DNA from: Micromussa lordhowensis
Lineage: Eukaryota > Cnidaria > Anthozoa > Scleractinia > Lobophylliidae
Direction: 5' to 3'
Length of the DNA: 64,000 nt
Assembly: GCA_964020085.1 (NCBI GenBank)
Contig: OZ026600.1
Span: 11,071,348-11,135,347 of the forward strand
The position numbers and the translations under genes were made by a program. This document shows, one piece after another, positions 10,670 through 23,521 of this stretch (the stretch's first letter is position 1; each line of letters starts with the position of its first letter). The notes below the pieces were generated by a model, which was not told the DNA's origin, did no database searches, and was given only the letters and a program-made list of their open reading frames with translations.

Positions 10670-13087
10670 GTCGGTCCGGGTCCACATGCAAAGTTTCGGA
10701 GCGGCGCAAAATGTCACACTATGCTAACCAGCCCGATTGCTAATTAGCCGAGCTTGGCGCGCGTCGCAACTTTTCAAACTAATGGCACCAAAGCACTCCT
10801 GGGGTCGGTCCGAGTCCACATGCAAAGTTTTGGAGCTGCGCAAAAGGTCACACTATGCTAACCAGCCCGGCAGATGCCCGGGTGCGGCCGGCTGGCTGCC
10901 TCGTTAGCCGAGCTTGGTGCGAGTCGCAACTTTGCAAACTAATGGCACCAAAGCACTCCCGGGGTCGGTCCGAGTCCAATATTCAAAGTTTCGGAGCTGC
11001 GGAAAATGTCACACTGTGCTAACCAGGGCGGCAGATCCCCAGGTGTGGCTGGCTGGCTGCCTCGTTAGTCGAGCTTTGCGTGCATCGCAACTTTGCAAAG
11101 TAATGGCACCAAAGCACTCCAGGGGTCGGTCCAGGTCCACATGCAAGGTTTCGGAGCTCTGCAAAATGTCACACTATGCTAACCAGCCCGATTGCTAATT
11201 AGCCGAGCTTGGCGCACGTCGCAAATTCGCAAACTAATGGCACCAAAGCACTCCTGGGTTCGGTCCGGGTCCACATGCAAAGTTTCGGAGCTGCGCAAAA
11301 TGTCACACTATGCTAACTAGCCCGATTGCTAATTAGCCGAGCTTGGCGCGCGTCGCAACTTTGCAAACTAATGGCACCAAAGCACTCCCGGGGTTGGTCC
11401 GAGTCCACATGCAAAGTTTCGGAGCAGCGAAAAATGTCACACTATGCCAATTAGCCCAGCAGATGCCCGGGTGCGGCTGGCTGGCTGCCTTGTTAGGCGA
11501 GCTTGGTGTGCGTCACAACTTTGCAAACTAATGGCACCAAAGCACTCCCGGGGTCGGTCCGGGTCCACATGCAAAGTTTCGGAGCTGCGCAAAATGTCAC
11601 ACTATGCTAACCAGTCGGATTGCTACTTAGCCGAGCTTGGCGCGCGTCGCAACTTTGCAAACTAATGGCACCAAAGCACTCCCGGGGTCGGTCCGGGTCC
11701 ACATGCAAAGTTTCGGAGCTGCCCAAATTGTGACACTATGCTAACCAGCCCGATTGCTAATTAGCCGAGCTTGGCGCACGTCGCAACTTTGCAAACTAAT
11801 GGCACCAAAGCACTCCCAGGGTCGGTCCGGGTCCACATGCAAAGTTTTGGAGCTGCACAAAATGTCACACTATGCTAACTAGCCCGATTGCTAATTAGCC
11901 GAGCTTGGCGCGCGTCGCAACTTTGCAAACTAATGGCACCAAAGCATTCCCGGGGTCGGTCCGAGTCCACATGCAAAGTTTCGGAGCAGCGAAAAATGTC
12001 ACACTGTGCCAACCAGCCCAGCAGATACCCGGGTGCAGCCGGCTGCCTGCCTCGTTAGCCGAGCTTGGCGCGCGTCGCAACTTTGCAAACTAATGGCACC
12101 AAAGCACACCCGGGGTCGGTCCGGGTCCACATGCAAAGTTTCGGAGCTGTGCAAAATGTCACACTATGCTCACCAGCCCGATTGCTAATTAGCCGAGCTT
12201 GGCGCGCGTCGCAACTTTGCAAACTAATGGCACCAAAGCACTCCCGGGGTCGGTCCGAGTCCACATGCAAAGTTTCGGAGCAGCAAAAAATGTCACACTG
12301 TGCCAACCAGCCCGGCAGATGCCCTGGTGCAGCCGGCTGGCTGCCTCGTTAGCCGAGCTTGGCGCACGTCGCAACTTTGCAAACTAATGGCACCAAAGCA
12401 CTCCCGTGGTTGGTCCGAGTCCATATGCAAAGTTTCGGAGCTGCGCAAAATGTCACACTATGCTAGCCAGCCCGGCAGATCCCCGGGTGCGGCCGGCTGG
12501 CTGCCTCGTTAGCCGAGCTTGGCGCACGTCGCAACTTTGGAAACTAATGCCACCAAAGCAATCCTGGGGTCGGTCCAGGTTTACATGCAAAGTTTCGGAG
12601 CTGCGCAAAATGTCACACTATGCTAACCAGCCCGATTGCTAATTAGCCGACCTTCGCGCGCGTCGCAACTTTTCAAACTTATGGCACCAAAGCACTCCCA
12701 AGGTCGGTCCGAGTCCACATGCAAAGTTTCGGAGCTGCGCAAAATGTCACACTATGCTAACCAGCCCGGCAGATGCCTGGGTGTGGCCGGCTGGCTGCCT
12801 CGTTAGCCGAGCTTGGCGCGCGTCGCAAGTTTGCAAACTAATGGCACCAAAGCACTCCCGGGGTTGGTCCGAGTCCACATGCAAAGTTTGGGAGCTGCGC
12901 AAAATGTCACACTATTCTAACCAGCCCGGTAGATGCCCGGGTGCGGCCGGCTGGTTGCCTCGTTGGCCAGGCTTGGCGCACGTCGCAACTTTGCAAACTA
13001 ATGCCACCAAAGCAATACTGGGGTCGGTCCGGGTCCACATGCAAAGTTTCGGAGCTGCGCAAAATGTCACACTATGCTAACCAGCCC

Positions 13088-13216
13088 GATTGCCGATTGC
13101 TTGGCGCGCGTCGCAACTTTGCAAACTAATGGCACCAAAGCACTCCCGGGGTCGGTCCGAGTCCAATATGCAAAGTTTCGGAGCTGCGCAAAATGTCACA
13201 CTGTGCTAACCAGGCC
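13088..13216 (+). repeat. Truncated S monomer, 129 bp (U3)
   Basis: It has the same structure as the U2 instance, 4689 bp downstream. Confidence 0.92.
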
Positions 13217-14393
13217 GGCAGATCCCCAGGTGTGGCCGGCTGGCTGCCTCGTTAGTCGAGCTTTGCGCGCATCGCAACTATGCAAAGTAATGGCACCAAA
13301 GCACTCCCTGGGTCGGTCCAGGTCCACATGGAAAGTTTCGGAGCTGCGCAATATGTCAGACTATGCTAACCAGCCGGATTGCTAATTAGCCGAGCTTGGC
13401 GCGCGTCGCAACTTTGCAAACTAGTGGCACCAAAGCACTCCCGGGGTCGGTCCGGGTCCACATGCAAAGTTTCGGAGCTGCGCAAAATGTCACACTATGC
13501 CAACCAGCCCGGCAGATGCCCGGGTGCAGCCGGCTGGCTGCCTTGTTAGCCGAGCTTGGCGCGCGTCGCAACTTTGCAAACTAATGGCATCAAAGCACTC
13601 CCGGGGTCGGTCTGGGTCCACATGCAAAGTTTCGGAGCTGCACAAATTGTGACACTATGCTAACCAGGCCGATTGCTAATTAGCCGAGCTTGGCGCGCGT
13701 CGCAACTTTGCAAACTAATGGCACCAAAGCACTCCCGGGGTCGGTCCGAGTCCACATGCAAAGTTTGGAAGCTGCGCAAACTGTCACACTATGCTAACCA
13801 GCCCGGCAGATCCCCGGGTGCGGCCGGCTGGCTGCCTCGTTAGCCGAGCTTGGCGCGCATCGTAACTTTGCAAACTAATGGCACCAAAGCACTCCCGGGG
13901 TCGGTCCGAGTCCAATATGGAAAGTTTCGGAGCTGCGCAAAATGTCACACTGTGCTAACCAGGCCGGCAGATCCTCAGGTGTGGCCGGCTGGCTGCCTCG
14001 TTAGTCAAGCTTTGCGCGCATCACAACTTTGCAAAGTAAGGGCACCAAAGCACTCCCGGGGTCGGTCCAGGTCCACATGCAAAGTTTCGGAGCTGCGCAA
14101 TATGTTACACTATGCTAGCCAGCCCGATTGCTAATTAGTCGAGCTTGTCGCGTGTCGCAACTTCGCAAACTAGTGGCAGCAAAGCACTCCCGGGGTCGGT
14201 CCGGGTCCACATGCAAAGTTTCGGAGCTGCGCAATATGTCACACTATCCTAAGAAGCCCGATTGCTAATTAGCCGAGCTTGGCGCGCGTCGCAATTTTGC
14301 AAACTAATGGCACCAAAGCACTCCCGGGGTCGGTCCAAGTCCACATGCAAAGTTTCGGAGCTGCGCAAAAGGTCACACTATGCTAGCCAGCCC

Positions 14394-15273
14394 GGCAGAT
14401 CCCCGGGTGCGGCCGGCTGGCTGCCTCGTTAGCCGAGCTTGGCGCGCGTCGCAACTTTGCAAACTAATGGCACCAAAGCACTCCCGGGGTCGGTCAGGGT
14501 CCACAAGCAAAGTTTCGGAGCTCTCCAAAAGGTCACACTATGCTAACCAGCCCAATTGCTAATTAGCTGACCTTGGCGCGCGTCGCAACTTTGCAAACTA
14601 AGTGCACCAAACCCCTCCCGGGTTCGGTCCGAGTTCACATGCAAAGTTTCGGACCTGCGAAAATGTCACACTATGCTAACCAGCCCGGCAGGTCCCTGGG
14701 TGTCGCCGGCTGGCTGCCTCGTTAGCCGAGCTTGGCACGCATCGCAACTTTGCAAACTAATGGCACCAAAGCAATCCCGGGGTCGGTCCGGGTCCACATG
14801 CAAAGTTTCGGAGCTGCGCAAAATGTCACACTATGCTAACCAGTCGGATTGCTAGTTAGCCGAGCTTGGCTCGCGTCGCAACTTTTCAAACTAATGGCAC
14901 CAAAGCACTCCCGGGGTGGGTCCGAGTCCACATGCAAAGTTTCGGAACTGCGAAAAATGTCACACTATGCTAACCAGCCCAGCAGATTCCCGGGTGCGGG
15001 CGGCTGGCTGCCTCATTAGCCGAGCTTGGCTCGCGTCGCAACTTTGCAAACTAATGGCACCAAAGCACTCCCGGGGTCGGTTCGGGTCCACATGCAAAGT
15101 TTCGGAGCTGCGCAAATTGTGACACTATGCTAACCAGCCCGATTGCTAATTAGCCGAGCTTGGCGCGCATCGCAACTTTGCAAACTAATGGCACCAAAGC
15201 ACTCCCGGGGTCTATCCGAGTCCACATGCAAAGTTTCGAAGCTGCGCAAACTGTCACACTATGCTAACCAGCC
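14394..15273. repeat. Block of private, diverged monomers, copy 2
   Basis: This is the copy of 5435-6314 at an offset of 8959, starting just downstream of the duplication junction. A few substitutions distinguish it, for example gcaatcccgg near 14772 for gcactcccgg. Confidence 0.78.
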
Positions 15274-17357
15274 CGGCAGATCCCCGGGTGCGGCCGGCTG
15301 GCTGCCTCATTAGCCGAGCTTGGCGCCTTGCAACTTTGCAAACTAATGGCACCAAAGCACTCCCGGTGTTGGTCCGAGTCCAATATGCAAAGTTTCGGAG
15401 CTGCGCAAAATGTCACACTGTGCTAACCAGTCCGGCAGATCCCCAGGTGTGGCCGGCTGGCTGCCTCGTTAGTCGAGCTTTGCGCGCATCGCAACTTTGC
15501 AAAGTAATGGCACCAAAGCACTCCCGGGGTCGGTCCGGGTCCACATGCAAAGTTTCGGAGCTGCGCAAAATGTCACACTATGCTAACCAGCCCGATTGCT
15601 AATTAGCCGAGCTTGGCGCACGTCGCAAATTCGCAAACTAATGGCACCAAAGCACTCCTGGGTTCGGTCCGGGTCCACATGCAAAGTTTCGGAGCTGCGC
15701 AAAATGTCACACTATGCTAACTAGCCCGATTGCTAATTAGCCGAGCTTGGCGCGCGTCGCAACTTTGCAAACTAATGGCACCAAAGCACTCCCGGGGTTG
15801 GTCCGAGTCCACATGCAAAGTTTCGGAGCAGCGAAAAATGTCACACTATGCCAATTAGCCCAGCAGATGCCCTGGTGCGGCTGGCTGGCTGCCTTGTTAG
15901 GCGAGCTTGGCGTGCGTCACAACTTTGCAAACTAATGGCACCAAAGCACTCCCGGGGTCGGTCCGGGTCCACATGCAAAGTTTCGGAGCTGCGCAAAATG
16001 TCACACTATGCTAACCAGTCGGATTGCTACTTAGCCGAGCTTGGCGCGCGTCGCAACTTTGCAAACTAATGGCACCAAAGCACTCCCGGGGTCAGTCCGG
16101 GTGCATATGCAAAGTTTCGGAGCTGCCCAAATTGTGACACTATGCTAACTAGCCCGATTGCTAATTAGCCGAGCTTGGCGCACGTCGCAACTTTGCAAAC
16201 TAATGGCACCAAAGCACTCCCAGGGTCGGTCCGGGTCCACATGCAAAGTTTTGGAGCTGCACAAAATGTCACACTGTGCCAACCAGCCCTGCAGATGCCC
16301 GGGTGCAGCCGGCTGCCTGCCTCGTTAGCCGAGCTTGGCGCGCGTCGCAACTTTGCAAACTAATGGCACCAAAGCACACCCGGGGTCGGTCCGGGTCCAC
16401 ATGCAAAGTTTCGGAGCTGCGCAAAATGTCACACTATGCTCACCAGCCCGATTGCTAATTAGCCGAGCTTGGCGCGCGTCGCAACTTTGCAAACTAATGG
16501 CACCAAAGCACTCCCGGGGTCGGTCCGAGTCCACATGCAAAGTTTCGGAGCTGCAAAAAATGTCACACTGTGCCAACCAGGCCGGCAGATGCCCTGGTGC
16601 AGCCGGCTGGCTGCCTCGTTAGCCGAGCTTGGGGCACGTCGCAACTTTGCAAACTAATGGCACCAAAGCACTCCCGTGGTTGGTCCGAGTCCATATGCAA
16701 AGTTTCGGAGCTGCGCAAAATGTCACACTATGCTAGCCAGCCCGGCAGATCCCCGGGTGCGGCCGGCTGGCTGCCTCGTTAGCCGAGCTTGGCGCACGTC
16801 GCAACTTTGGAAACTAATGCCACCAAAGCAATCCTGGGGTCGGTCCAGGTTTACATGCAAAGTTTCGGAGCTGCGCAAAATGTCACACTATGCTAACCAG
16901 CCCGATTGCTAATTAGCCGACCTTCGCGCGCGTCGCAACTTTTCAAACTTATGGCACCAAAGCACTCCCAAGGTCGGTCCGAGTCCACATGCAAAGTTTC
17001 GGAGCTGCGCAAAATGTCACACTATGCTAACCAGCCCGGCAGATGCCTGGGTGTGGCCGGCTGGCTGCCTCGTTAGCCGAGCTGGGCGCGCGTCGCAAGT
17101 TTGCAAACTAATGGCACCAAAGCACTCCCGGGGTTGGTCCGAGTCCACATGCAAAGTTTGGGAGCTGCGCAAAATGTCACACTATTCTAACCAGCCCGGT
17201 AGATGCCCGGGTGCGGCCGGCTGGTTGCCTCGTTGGCCAGGCTTGGCGCACGTCGCAACTTTGCAAACTAATGCCACCAAAGCAATACTGGGGTCGGTCC
17301 GGGTCCACATGCAAAGTTTCGGAGCTGCGCAAAATGTCACACTATGCTAACCAGCCC

Positions 17358-17486
17358 GATTGCCGATTGCTTGGCGCGCGTCGCAACTTTGCAAACTAAT
17401 GGCACCAAAGCACTCCCGGGGTCGGTCCGAGTCCAATATGCAAAGTTTCGGAGCTGCGCAAAATGTCACACTGTGCTAACCAGGCC
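17358..17486 (+). repeat. Truncated S monomer, 129 bp (U4)
   Basis: It has the same structure as the U2 instance, 8959 bp downstream. Confidence 0.92.
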
Positions 17487-19600
17487 GGCAGATCCCCAGG
17501 TGTGGCCGGCTGGCTGCCTCGTTAGTCGAGCTTTGCGCGCATCGCAACTATGCAAAGTAATGGCACCAAAGCACTCCCTGGGTCGGTCCAGGTCCACATG
17601 GAAAGTTTCGGAGCTGCGCAATATGTCAGACTATGCTAACCAGCCGGATTGCTAATTAGCCGAGCTTGGCGCGCGTCGCAACTTTGCAAACTAGTGGCAC
17701 CAAAGCACTCCCGGGGTCGGTCCGGGTCCACATGCAAAGTTTCGGAGCTGCGCAAAATGTCACACTATGCCAACCAGCCCGGCAGATGCCCGGGTGCAGC
17801 CGGCTGGCTGCCTTGTTAGCCGAGCTTGGCGCGCGTCGCAACTTTGCAAACTAATGGCATCAAAGCACTCCCGGGGTCGGTCTGGGTCCACATGCAAAGT
17901 TTCGGAGCTGCACAAATTGTGACACTATGCTAACCAGGCCGATTGCTAATTAGCCGAGCTTGGCGCGCGTCGCAACTTTGCAAACTAATGGCACCAAAGC
18001 ACTCCCGGGGTCGGTCCGAGTCCACATGCAAAGTTTGGAAGCTGCGCAAACTGTCACACTATGCTAACCAGCCCGGCAGATCCCCGGGTGCGGCCGGCTG
18101 GCTGCCTCGTTAGCCGAGCTTGGCGCGCATCGTAACTTTGCAAACTAATGGCACCAAAGCACTCCCGGGGTCGGTCTGAGTCCAATATGGAAAGTTTCGG
18201 AGCTGCGCAAAATGTCACACTGTGCTAACCAGGCCGGCAGATCCTCAGGTGTGGCCGGCTGGCTGCCTCGTTAGTCGAGCTTTGCGCGCATCGCAACTTT
18301 GCAAAGTAAGGGCACCAAAGCACTCCCGGGGTCGGTCCAGGTCCACATGCAAAGTTTCGGAGCTGCGCAATATGTTACACTATGCTAGCCAGCCCGATTG
18401 CTAATTAGTCGAGCTTGTCGCGTGTCGCAACTTCGCAAACTAGTGGCAGCAAAGCACTCCCGGGGTCGGTCCGGGTCCACATGCAAAGTTTCGGAGCTGC
18501 GCAATATGTCACACTATCCTAAGAAGCCCGATTGCTAATTAGCCGAGCTTGGCGCGCGTCGCAATTTTGCAAACTAATGGCACCAAAGCACTCCCGGGGT
18601 CGGTCCAAGTCCACATGCAAAGTTTCGGAGCTGCGCAAAAGGTCACACTATGCTAACCAGCCCGGCCCATCCCCGGGTGCGGCCGGCTGGCTGCCTCGTT
18701 AGCCGAGCTTGGTGCGCGTCGCAACTTTGCAAACTAATGGCACCAAAGTACTTCCGGGGTCGGTCCGGGTCCACATGCAAAGTTTCGGAGCTGCGCAAAA
18801 TGTCACACTATACTAACCAGCCCGATTGCTAATAAGCCGAGCTTGGCGCGTGTCGCAACTTTGCAAACTAATGGCACCAAAGCACTCCCGGGGTCGGTCC
18901 GAGTCCACATGCAAAGTTTCGGAGCTGTGCAAAATAACACACTATGCTAACCAGCCCGATTGCTAATTAGCCGAGCTTGGCGCGCGTTGCAACTTTGCAA
19001 ACTAATGGCACCAAAGCACTCCCGGGGTCGGTCCGGGTCCACATGCAAAGTTTCGAAGCTGCGCAAAATGTCACACTATGCCAACCAGCCCGGCAGATGC
19101 CTGGGTGCAGCCGGCTGGCTTCCTTGTTAGCCGAGCTTGGCGCGCGTCGCAACTTTGAAAACTAATGGCACCAAAGCACTCCCGGGGTCGGTCCGGGTCC
19201 ACATGCAGAGTTTCGGAGCGGCGCAAAATGTCACACTATGCTAACCAGCCCGATTGCTAATAAGCCGAGGTTGGCGCGTGTCGCAACTTTGCAAACTAAT
19301 GGCACCAAAGCACTCCCGGGGTCGGTCCGAGTCCACATGCAAAGTTTCGGAGCTGTGCAAAATATCACACTATGCTAACCAGCCCGATTGCTAATTAGCC
19401 GAGCTTGGCGCGCGTTGCAACTTTGCAAACTAATGGCACCGAAGCACTCCCGGGGTCGGTCCGGGTCCACATGCAAAGTTTCGGAGCTGCGCAAAATGTC
19501 ACACTATGCCAACCAGCCCGGCAGATGCCCGGGTGCAGCCGGCTGGCTGCCTTGTTAGCCGAGCTTGGCGCGCGTCGCAACTTTGCAAACTAATGGCACC

Positions 19601-19628
19601 AAAGCACTCCCGGGAAAGCACTCCCGGG
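19601..19628 (+). repeat. 14-bp tandem microduplication (U4)
   Basis: This is the same duplication of aaagcactcccggg, 8959 bp downstream of the U2 instance. Confidence 0.95.
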
Positions 19629-20416
19629 GTCGGTCCGGGTCCACATGCAAAGTTTCGGAGCGGCGCAAAATGTCACACTATGCTAACCAGCCCGATTGCT
19701 AATTAGCCGAGCTTGGCGCGCGTCGCAACTTTTCAAACTAATGGCACCAAAGCACTCCTGGGGTCGGTCCGAGTCCACATGCAAAGTTTTGGAGCTGCGC
19801 AAAAGGTCACACTATGCTAACCAGCCCGGCAGATGCCCGGGTGCGGCCGGCTGGCTGCCTCGTTAGCCGAGCTTGGTGCGAGTCGCAACTTTGCAAACTA
19901 ATGGCACCAAAGCACTCCCGGGGTCGGTCCGAGTCCAATATTCAAAGTTTCGGAGCTGCGGAAAATGTCACACTGTGCTAACCAGGGCGGCAGATCCCCA
20001 GGTGTGGCTGGCTGGCTGCCTCGTTAGTCGAGCTTTGCGTGCATCGCAACTTTGCAAAGTAATGGCACCAAAGCACTCCCGGGGTCGGTCCAGGTCCACA
20101 TGCAAGGTTTCGGAGCTCCGCAAAATGTCACACTATGCTAACCAGCCCGATTGCTAATTAGCCGAGCTTGGCGCACGTCGCAAATTCGCAAACTAATGGC
20201 ACCAAAGCACTCCTGGGTTCGGTCCGGGTCCACATGCAAAGTTTCGGAGCTGCGCAAAATGTCACACTATGCTAACTAGCCCGATTGCTAATTAGCCGAG
20301 CTTGGCGCGCGTCGCAACTTTGCAAACTAATGGCACCAAAGCACTCCCGGGGTTGGTCCGAGTCCACATGCAAAGTTTCGGAGCAGCGAAAAATGTCACA
20401 CTATGCCAATTAGCCC

Positions 20417-20576
20417 AGCAGATCCCCAGGTGTGGCTGGCTGGCTGCCTCGTTAGTCGAGCTTTGCGTGCATCGCAACTTTGCAAACTAATGGCACCAAA
20501 GCACTCCCGGGGTCAGTCCGGGTGCATATGCAAAGTTTCGGAGCTGCCCAAATTGTGACACTATGCTAACCAGCCC
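20417..20576 (+). repeat. Chimeric L monomer at a one-monomer deletion (U4)
   Basis: Up to agcagat the monomer continues reference monomer 24. The following ccccaggtgtggctgg, tagtcgagctttgcg and tgcatcgc are typical of monomer 21. Its tail (cagtccgggtgcatatgc, gcccaaattgtg) is the S monomer 25 type. The offset to U2 drops by 134 bp across it, so this is a composite of at least three parents. Confidence 0.85.
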
Positions 20577-21912
20577 GATTGCTAATTAGCCGAGCTTGGC
20601 GCACGTCGCAACTTTGCAAACTAATGGCACCAAAGCACTCCCAGGGTCGGTCCGGGTCCACATGCAAAGTTTTGGAGCTGCACAAAATGTCACACTATGC
20701 TAACTAGCCCGATTGCTAATTAGCCGAGCTTGGCGCGCGTCGCAACTTTGCAAACTAATGGCACCAAAGCATTCCCGGGGTCGGTCCGAGTCCACATGCA
20801 AAGTTTCGGAGCAGCGAAAAATGTCACACTGTGCCAACCAGCCCAGCAGATACCCGGGTGCAGCCGGCTGCCTGCCTCGTTAGCCGAGCTTGGCGCGCGT
20901 CGCAACTTTGCAAACTAATGGCACCAAAGCACACCCGGGGTCGGTCCGGGTCCACATGCAAAGTTTCGGAGCTGCGCAAAATGTCACACTATGCTCACCA
21001 GCCCGATTGCTAATTAGCCGAGCTTGGCGCGCGTCGCAACTTTGCAAACTAATGGCACCAAAGCACTCCCGGGGTCGGTCCGAGTCCACATGCAAAGTTT
21101 CGGAGCAGCAAAAAATGTCACACTGTGCCAACCAGCCCGGCAGATGCCCTGGTGCAGCCGGCTGGCTGCCTCGTTAGCCGAGCTTGGCGCACGTCGCAAC
21201 TTTGCAAACTAATGGCACCAAAGCACTCCCGTGGTTGGTCCGAGTCCATATGCAAAGTTTCGGAGCTGCGCAAAATGTCACACTATGCTAGCCAGCCCGG
21301 CAGATCCCCGGGTGCGGCCGGCTGGCTGCCTCGTTAGCCGAGCTTGGCGCACGTCGCAACTTTGGAAACTAATGCCACCAAAGCAATCCTGGGGTCGGTC
21401 CAGGTTTACATGCAAAGTTTTGGAGCTGCGCAAAATGTCACACTATGCTAACCAGCCCGATTGCTAATTAGCCGACCTTCGCGCGCGTCGCAACTTTTCA
21501 AACTTATGGCACCAAAGCACTCCCAAGGTCGGTCCGAGTCCACATGCAAAGTTTCGGAGCTGCGCAAAATGTCACACTATGCTAACCAGCCCGGCAGATG
21601 CCTGGGTGTGGCCGGCTGGCTGCCTCGTTAGCCGAGCTTGGCGCGCGTCGCAAGTTTGCAAACTAATGGCACCAAAGCACTCCCGGGGTTGGTCCGAGTC
21701 CACATGCAAAGTTTGGGAGCTGCGCAAAATGTCACACTATTCTAACCAGCCCGGTAGATGCCCGGGTGCGGCCGGCTGGTTGCCTCGTTGGCCAGGCTTG
21801 GCGCACGTCGCAACTTTGCAAACTAATGCCACCAAAGCAATACTGGGGTCGGTCCGGGTCCACATGCAAAGTTTCGGAGCTGCGCAAAATGTCACACTAT
21901 GCTAACCAGCCC

Positions 21913-22041
21913 GATTGCCGATTGCTTGGCGCGCGTCGCAACTTTGCAAACTAATGGCACCAAAGCACTCCCGGGGTCGGTCCGAGTCCAATATGCAAAG
22001 TTTCGGAGCTGCGCAAAATGTCACACTGTGCTAACCAGGCC
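21913..22041 (+). repeat. Truncated S monomer, 129 bp (U5)
   Basis: It has the same structure as the U2 instance. The next unit, U6, has lost it precisely. Confidence 0.92.
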
Positions 22042-23521
22042 GGCAGATCCCCAGGTGTGGCCGGCTGGCTGCCTCGTTAGTCGAGCTTTGCGCGCATCGC
22101 AACTATGCAAAGTAATGGCACCAAAGCACTCCCTGGGTCGGTCCAGGTCCACATGGAAAGTTTCGGAGCTGCGCAATATGTCAGACTATGCTAACCAGCC
22201 GGATTGCTAATTAGCCGAGCTTGGCGCGCGTCGCAACTTTGCAAACTAGTGGCACCAAAGCACTCCCGGGGTCGGTCCGGGTCCACATGCAAAGTTTCGG
22301 AGCTGCGCAAAATGTCACACTATGCCAACCAGCCCGGCAGATGCCCGGGTGCAGCCGGCTGGCTGCCTTGTTAGCCGAGCTTGGCGCGCGTCGCAACTTT
22401 GCAAACTAATGGCATCAAAGCACTCCCGGGGTCGGTCTGGGTCCACATGCAAAGTTTCGGAGCTGCACAAATTGTGACACTATGCTAACCAGGCCGATTG
22501 CTAATTAGCCGAGCTTGGCGCGCGTCGCAACTTTGCAAACTAATGGCACCAAAGCACTCCCGGGGTCGGTCCGAGTCCACATGAAAAGTTTGGAAGCTGC
22601 GCAAACTGTCACACTATGCTAACCAGCCCGGCAGATCCCCGGGTGCGGCCGGCTGGCTGCCTCGTTAGCCGAGCTTGGCGCGCATCGTAACTTTGCAAAC
22701 TAATGGCACCAAAGCACTCCCGGGGTCGGTCCGAGTCCAATATGGAAAGTTTCGGAGCTGCGCAAAATGTCACACTGTGCTAACCAGGCCGGCAGATCCT
22801 CAGGTGTGGCCGGCTGGCTGCCTCGTTAGTCGAGCTTTGCGCGCATCGCAACTTTGCAAAGTAAGGGCACCAAAGCACTCCCGGGGTCGGTCCAGGTCCA
22901 CATGCAAAGTTTCGGAGCTGTGCAATATGTTACACTATGCTAGCCAGCCCGATTGCTAATTAGTCGAGCTTGTCGCGTGTCGCAACTTCGCAAACTAGTG
23001 GCAGCAAAGCACTCCCGGGGTCGGTCCGGGTCCACATGCAAAGTTTCGGAGCTGCGCAATATGTCACACTATCCTAAGAAGCCCGATTGCTAATTAGCCG
23101 AGCTTGGCGCGCGTCGCAATTTTGCAAACTAATGGCACCAAAGCACTCCCGGGGTCGGTCCAAGTCCACATGCAAAGTTTCGGAGCTGCGCAAAAGGTCA
23201 CACTATGCTAACCAGCCCGGCCCATCCCCGGGTGCGGCCGGCTGGCTGCCTCGTTAGCCGAGCTTGGTGCGCGTCGCAACTTTGCAAACTAATGGCACCA
23301 AAGTACTCCCGGGGTCGGTCCGGGTCCACATGCAAAGTTTCGGAGCTGCGCAAAATGTCACACTATACTAACCAGCCCGATTGCTAATAAGCCGAGTTTG
23401 GCGCGTGTCGCAACTTTGCAAACTAATGGCACCAAAGCACTCCCGGGGTCGGTCCGAGTCCACATGCAAAGTTTCGGAGCTGTGCAAAATAACACACTAT
23501 GCTAACCAGCCCGATTGCTAA

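Larger units (their letters stand above)
8079..12767. repeat. HOR unit U2, 4689 bp, reference 32-monomer unit
   Basis: I delimited 32 monomers. The starts are 8079, 8239, 8399, 8528, 8688, 8822, 8982, 9116, 9277, 9437, 9571, 9705, 9865, 9999, 10133, 10293, 10427, 10561, 10735, 10869, 11030, 11190, 11324, 11458, 11618, 11752, 11886, 12020, 12180, 12314, 12474 and 12634. In groups of eight, the class order is LLSLSLSL, LSSLSSLS, SLSLLSSL, SSSLSLLS. That is 15 L and 17 S. The order is not a simple dimer alternation. Non-standard lengths are 129 bp at 8399 (6-bp deletion plus 1-bp insertion), 161 bp at 9116 and 10869, and 174 bp at 10561 (14-bp microduplication). The sum reproduces 4689 exactly. 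Confidence 0.93.
5379..14337. repeat. 8959-bp tandem segmental duplication, copy A
   Basis: Landmarks from 5379 to about 11.48 kb recur exactly 8959 bp downstream and then 8825 bp downstream up to about 23.16 kb. The copy spans the end of U1, all of U2 and the start of U3, so the duplicated segment is longer than a single HOR unit. Differences between copies are scattered single bases (for example gggagcggg near 6035 against gggtgcggg near 14993), indicating a fairly recent event. Confidence 0.87.
12768..17037. repeat. HOR unit U3, 4270 bp, hybrid across a duplication junction
   Basis: The first 11 monomers follow the reference order. At 14338-14385 the sequence switches to the variant block first seen at 5379 and then rejoins the reference order at the S monomer 15594 (gcacgtcgcaaattcgc), matching reference monomer 22 at 11190. 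From there to the unit end it is 1444 bp against 1578 bp in the reference, so one 134-bp S monomer is missing, as in U1. The unit is the hybrid expected at the junction of an unequal exchange. Confidence 0.88.
17038..21592. repeat. HOR unit U4, 4555 bp, reference unit minus one S monomer
   Basis: Positions match U2 at a constant offset of 8959 up to about 20.44 kb and at 8825 afterwards, so exactly 134 bp are missing. The loss coincides with a chimeric L monomer at 20417-20576. The 14-bp microduplication (19601-19628) and the truncated S monomer (17358-17486) are both present. Confidence 0.9.
14338..23162. repeat. 8959-bp tandem segmental duplication, copy B (134 bp shorter)
   Basis: This copy begins in the crossover interval 14338-14385. 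Upstream of it the sequence matches 9.66 kb; downstream it matches 5.38 kb. It lost one S monomer near 20.42-20.58 kb and ends where U5 continues in the reference order past the point at which U3 diverged. Confidence 0.86.

Noticed and set aside
20417..20450. Microsatellite (ggct repeated three times in gtggctggctggctgcc).
   Set aside because: Three units only. It results from a C-to-T change in the L box (gccggctggctg to gctggctggctg) and occurs at equivalent positions in other units.
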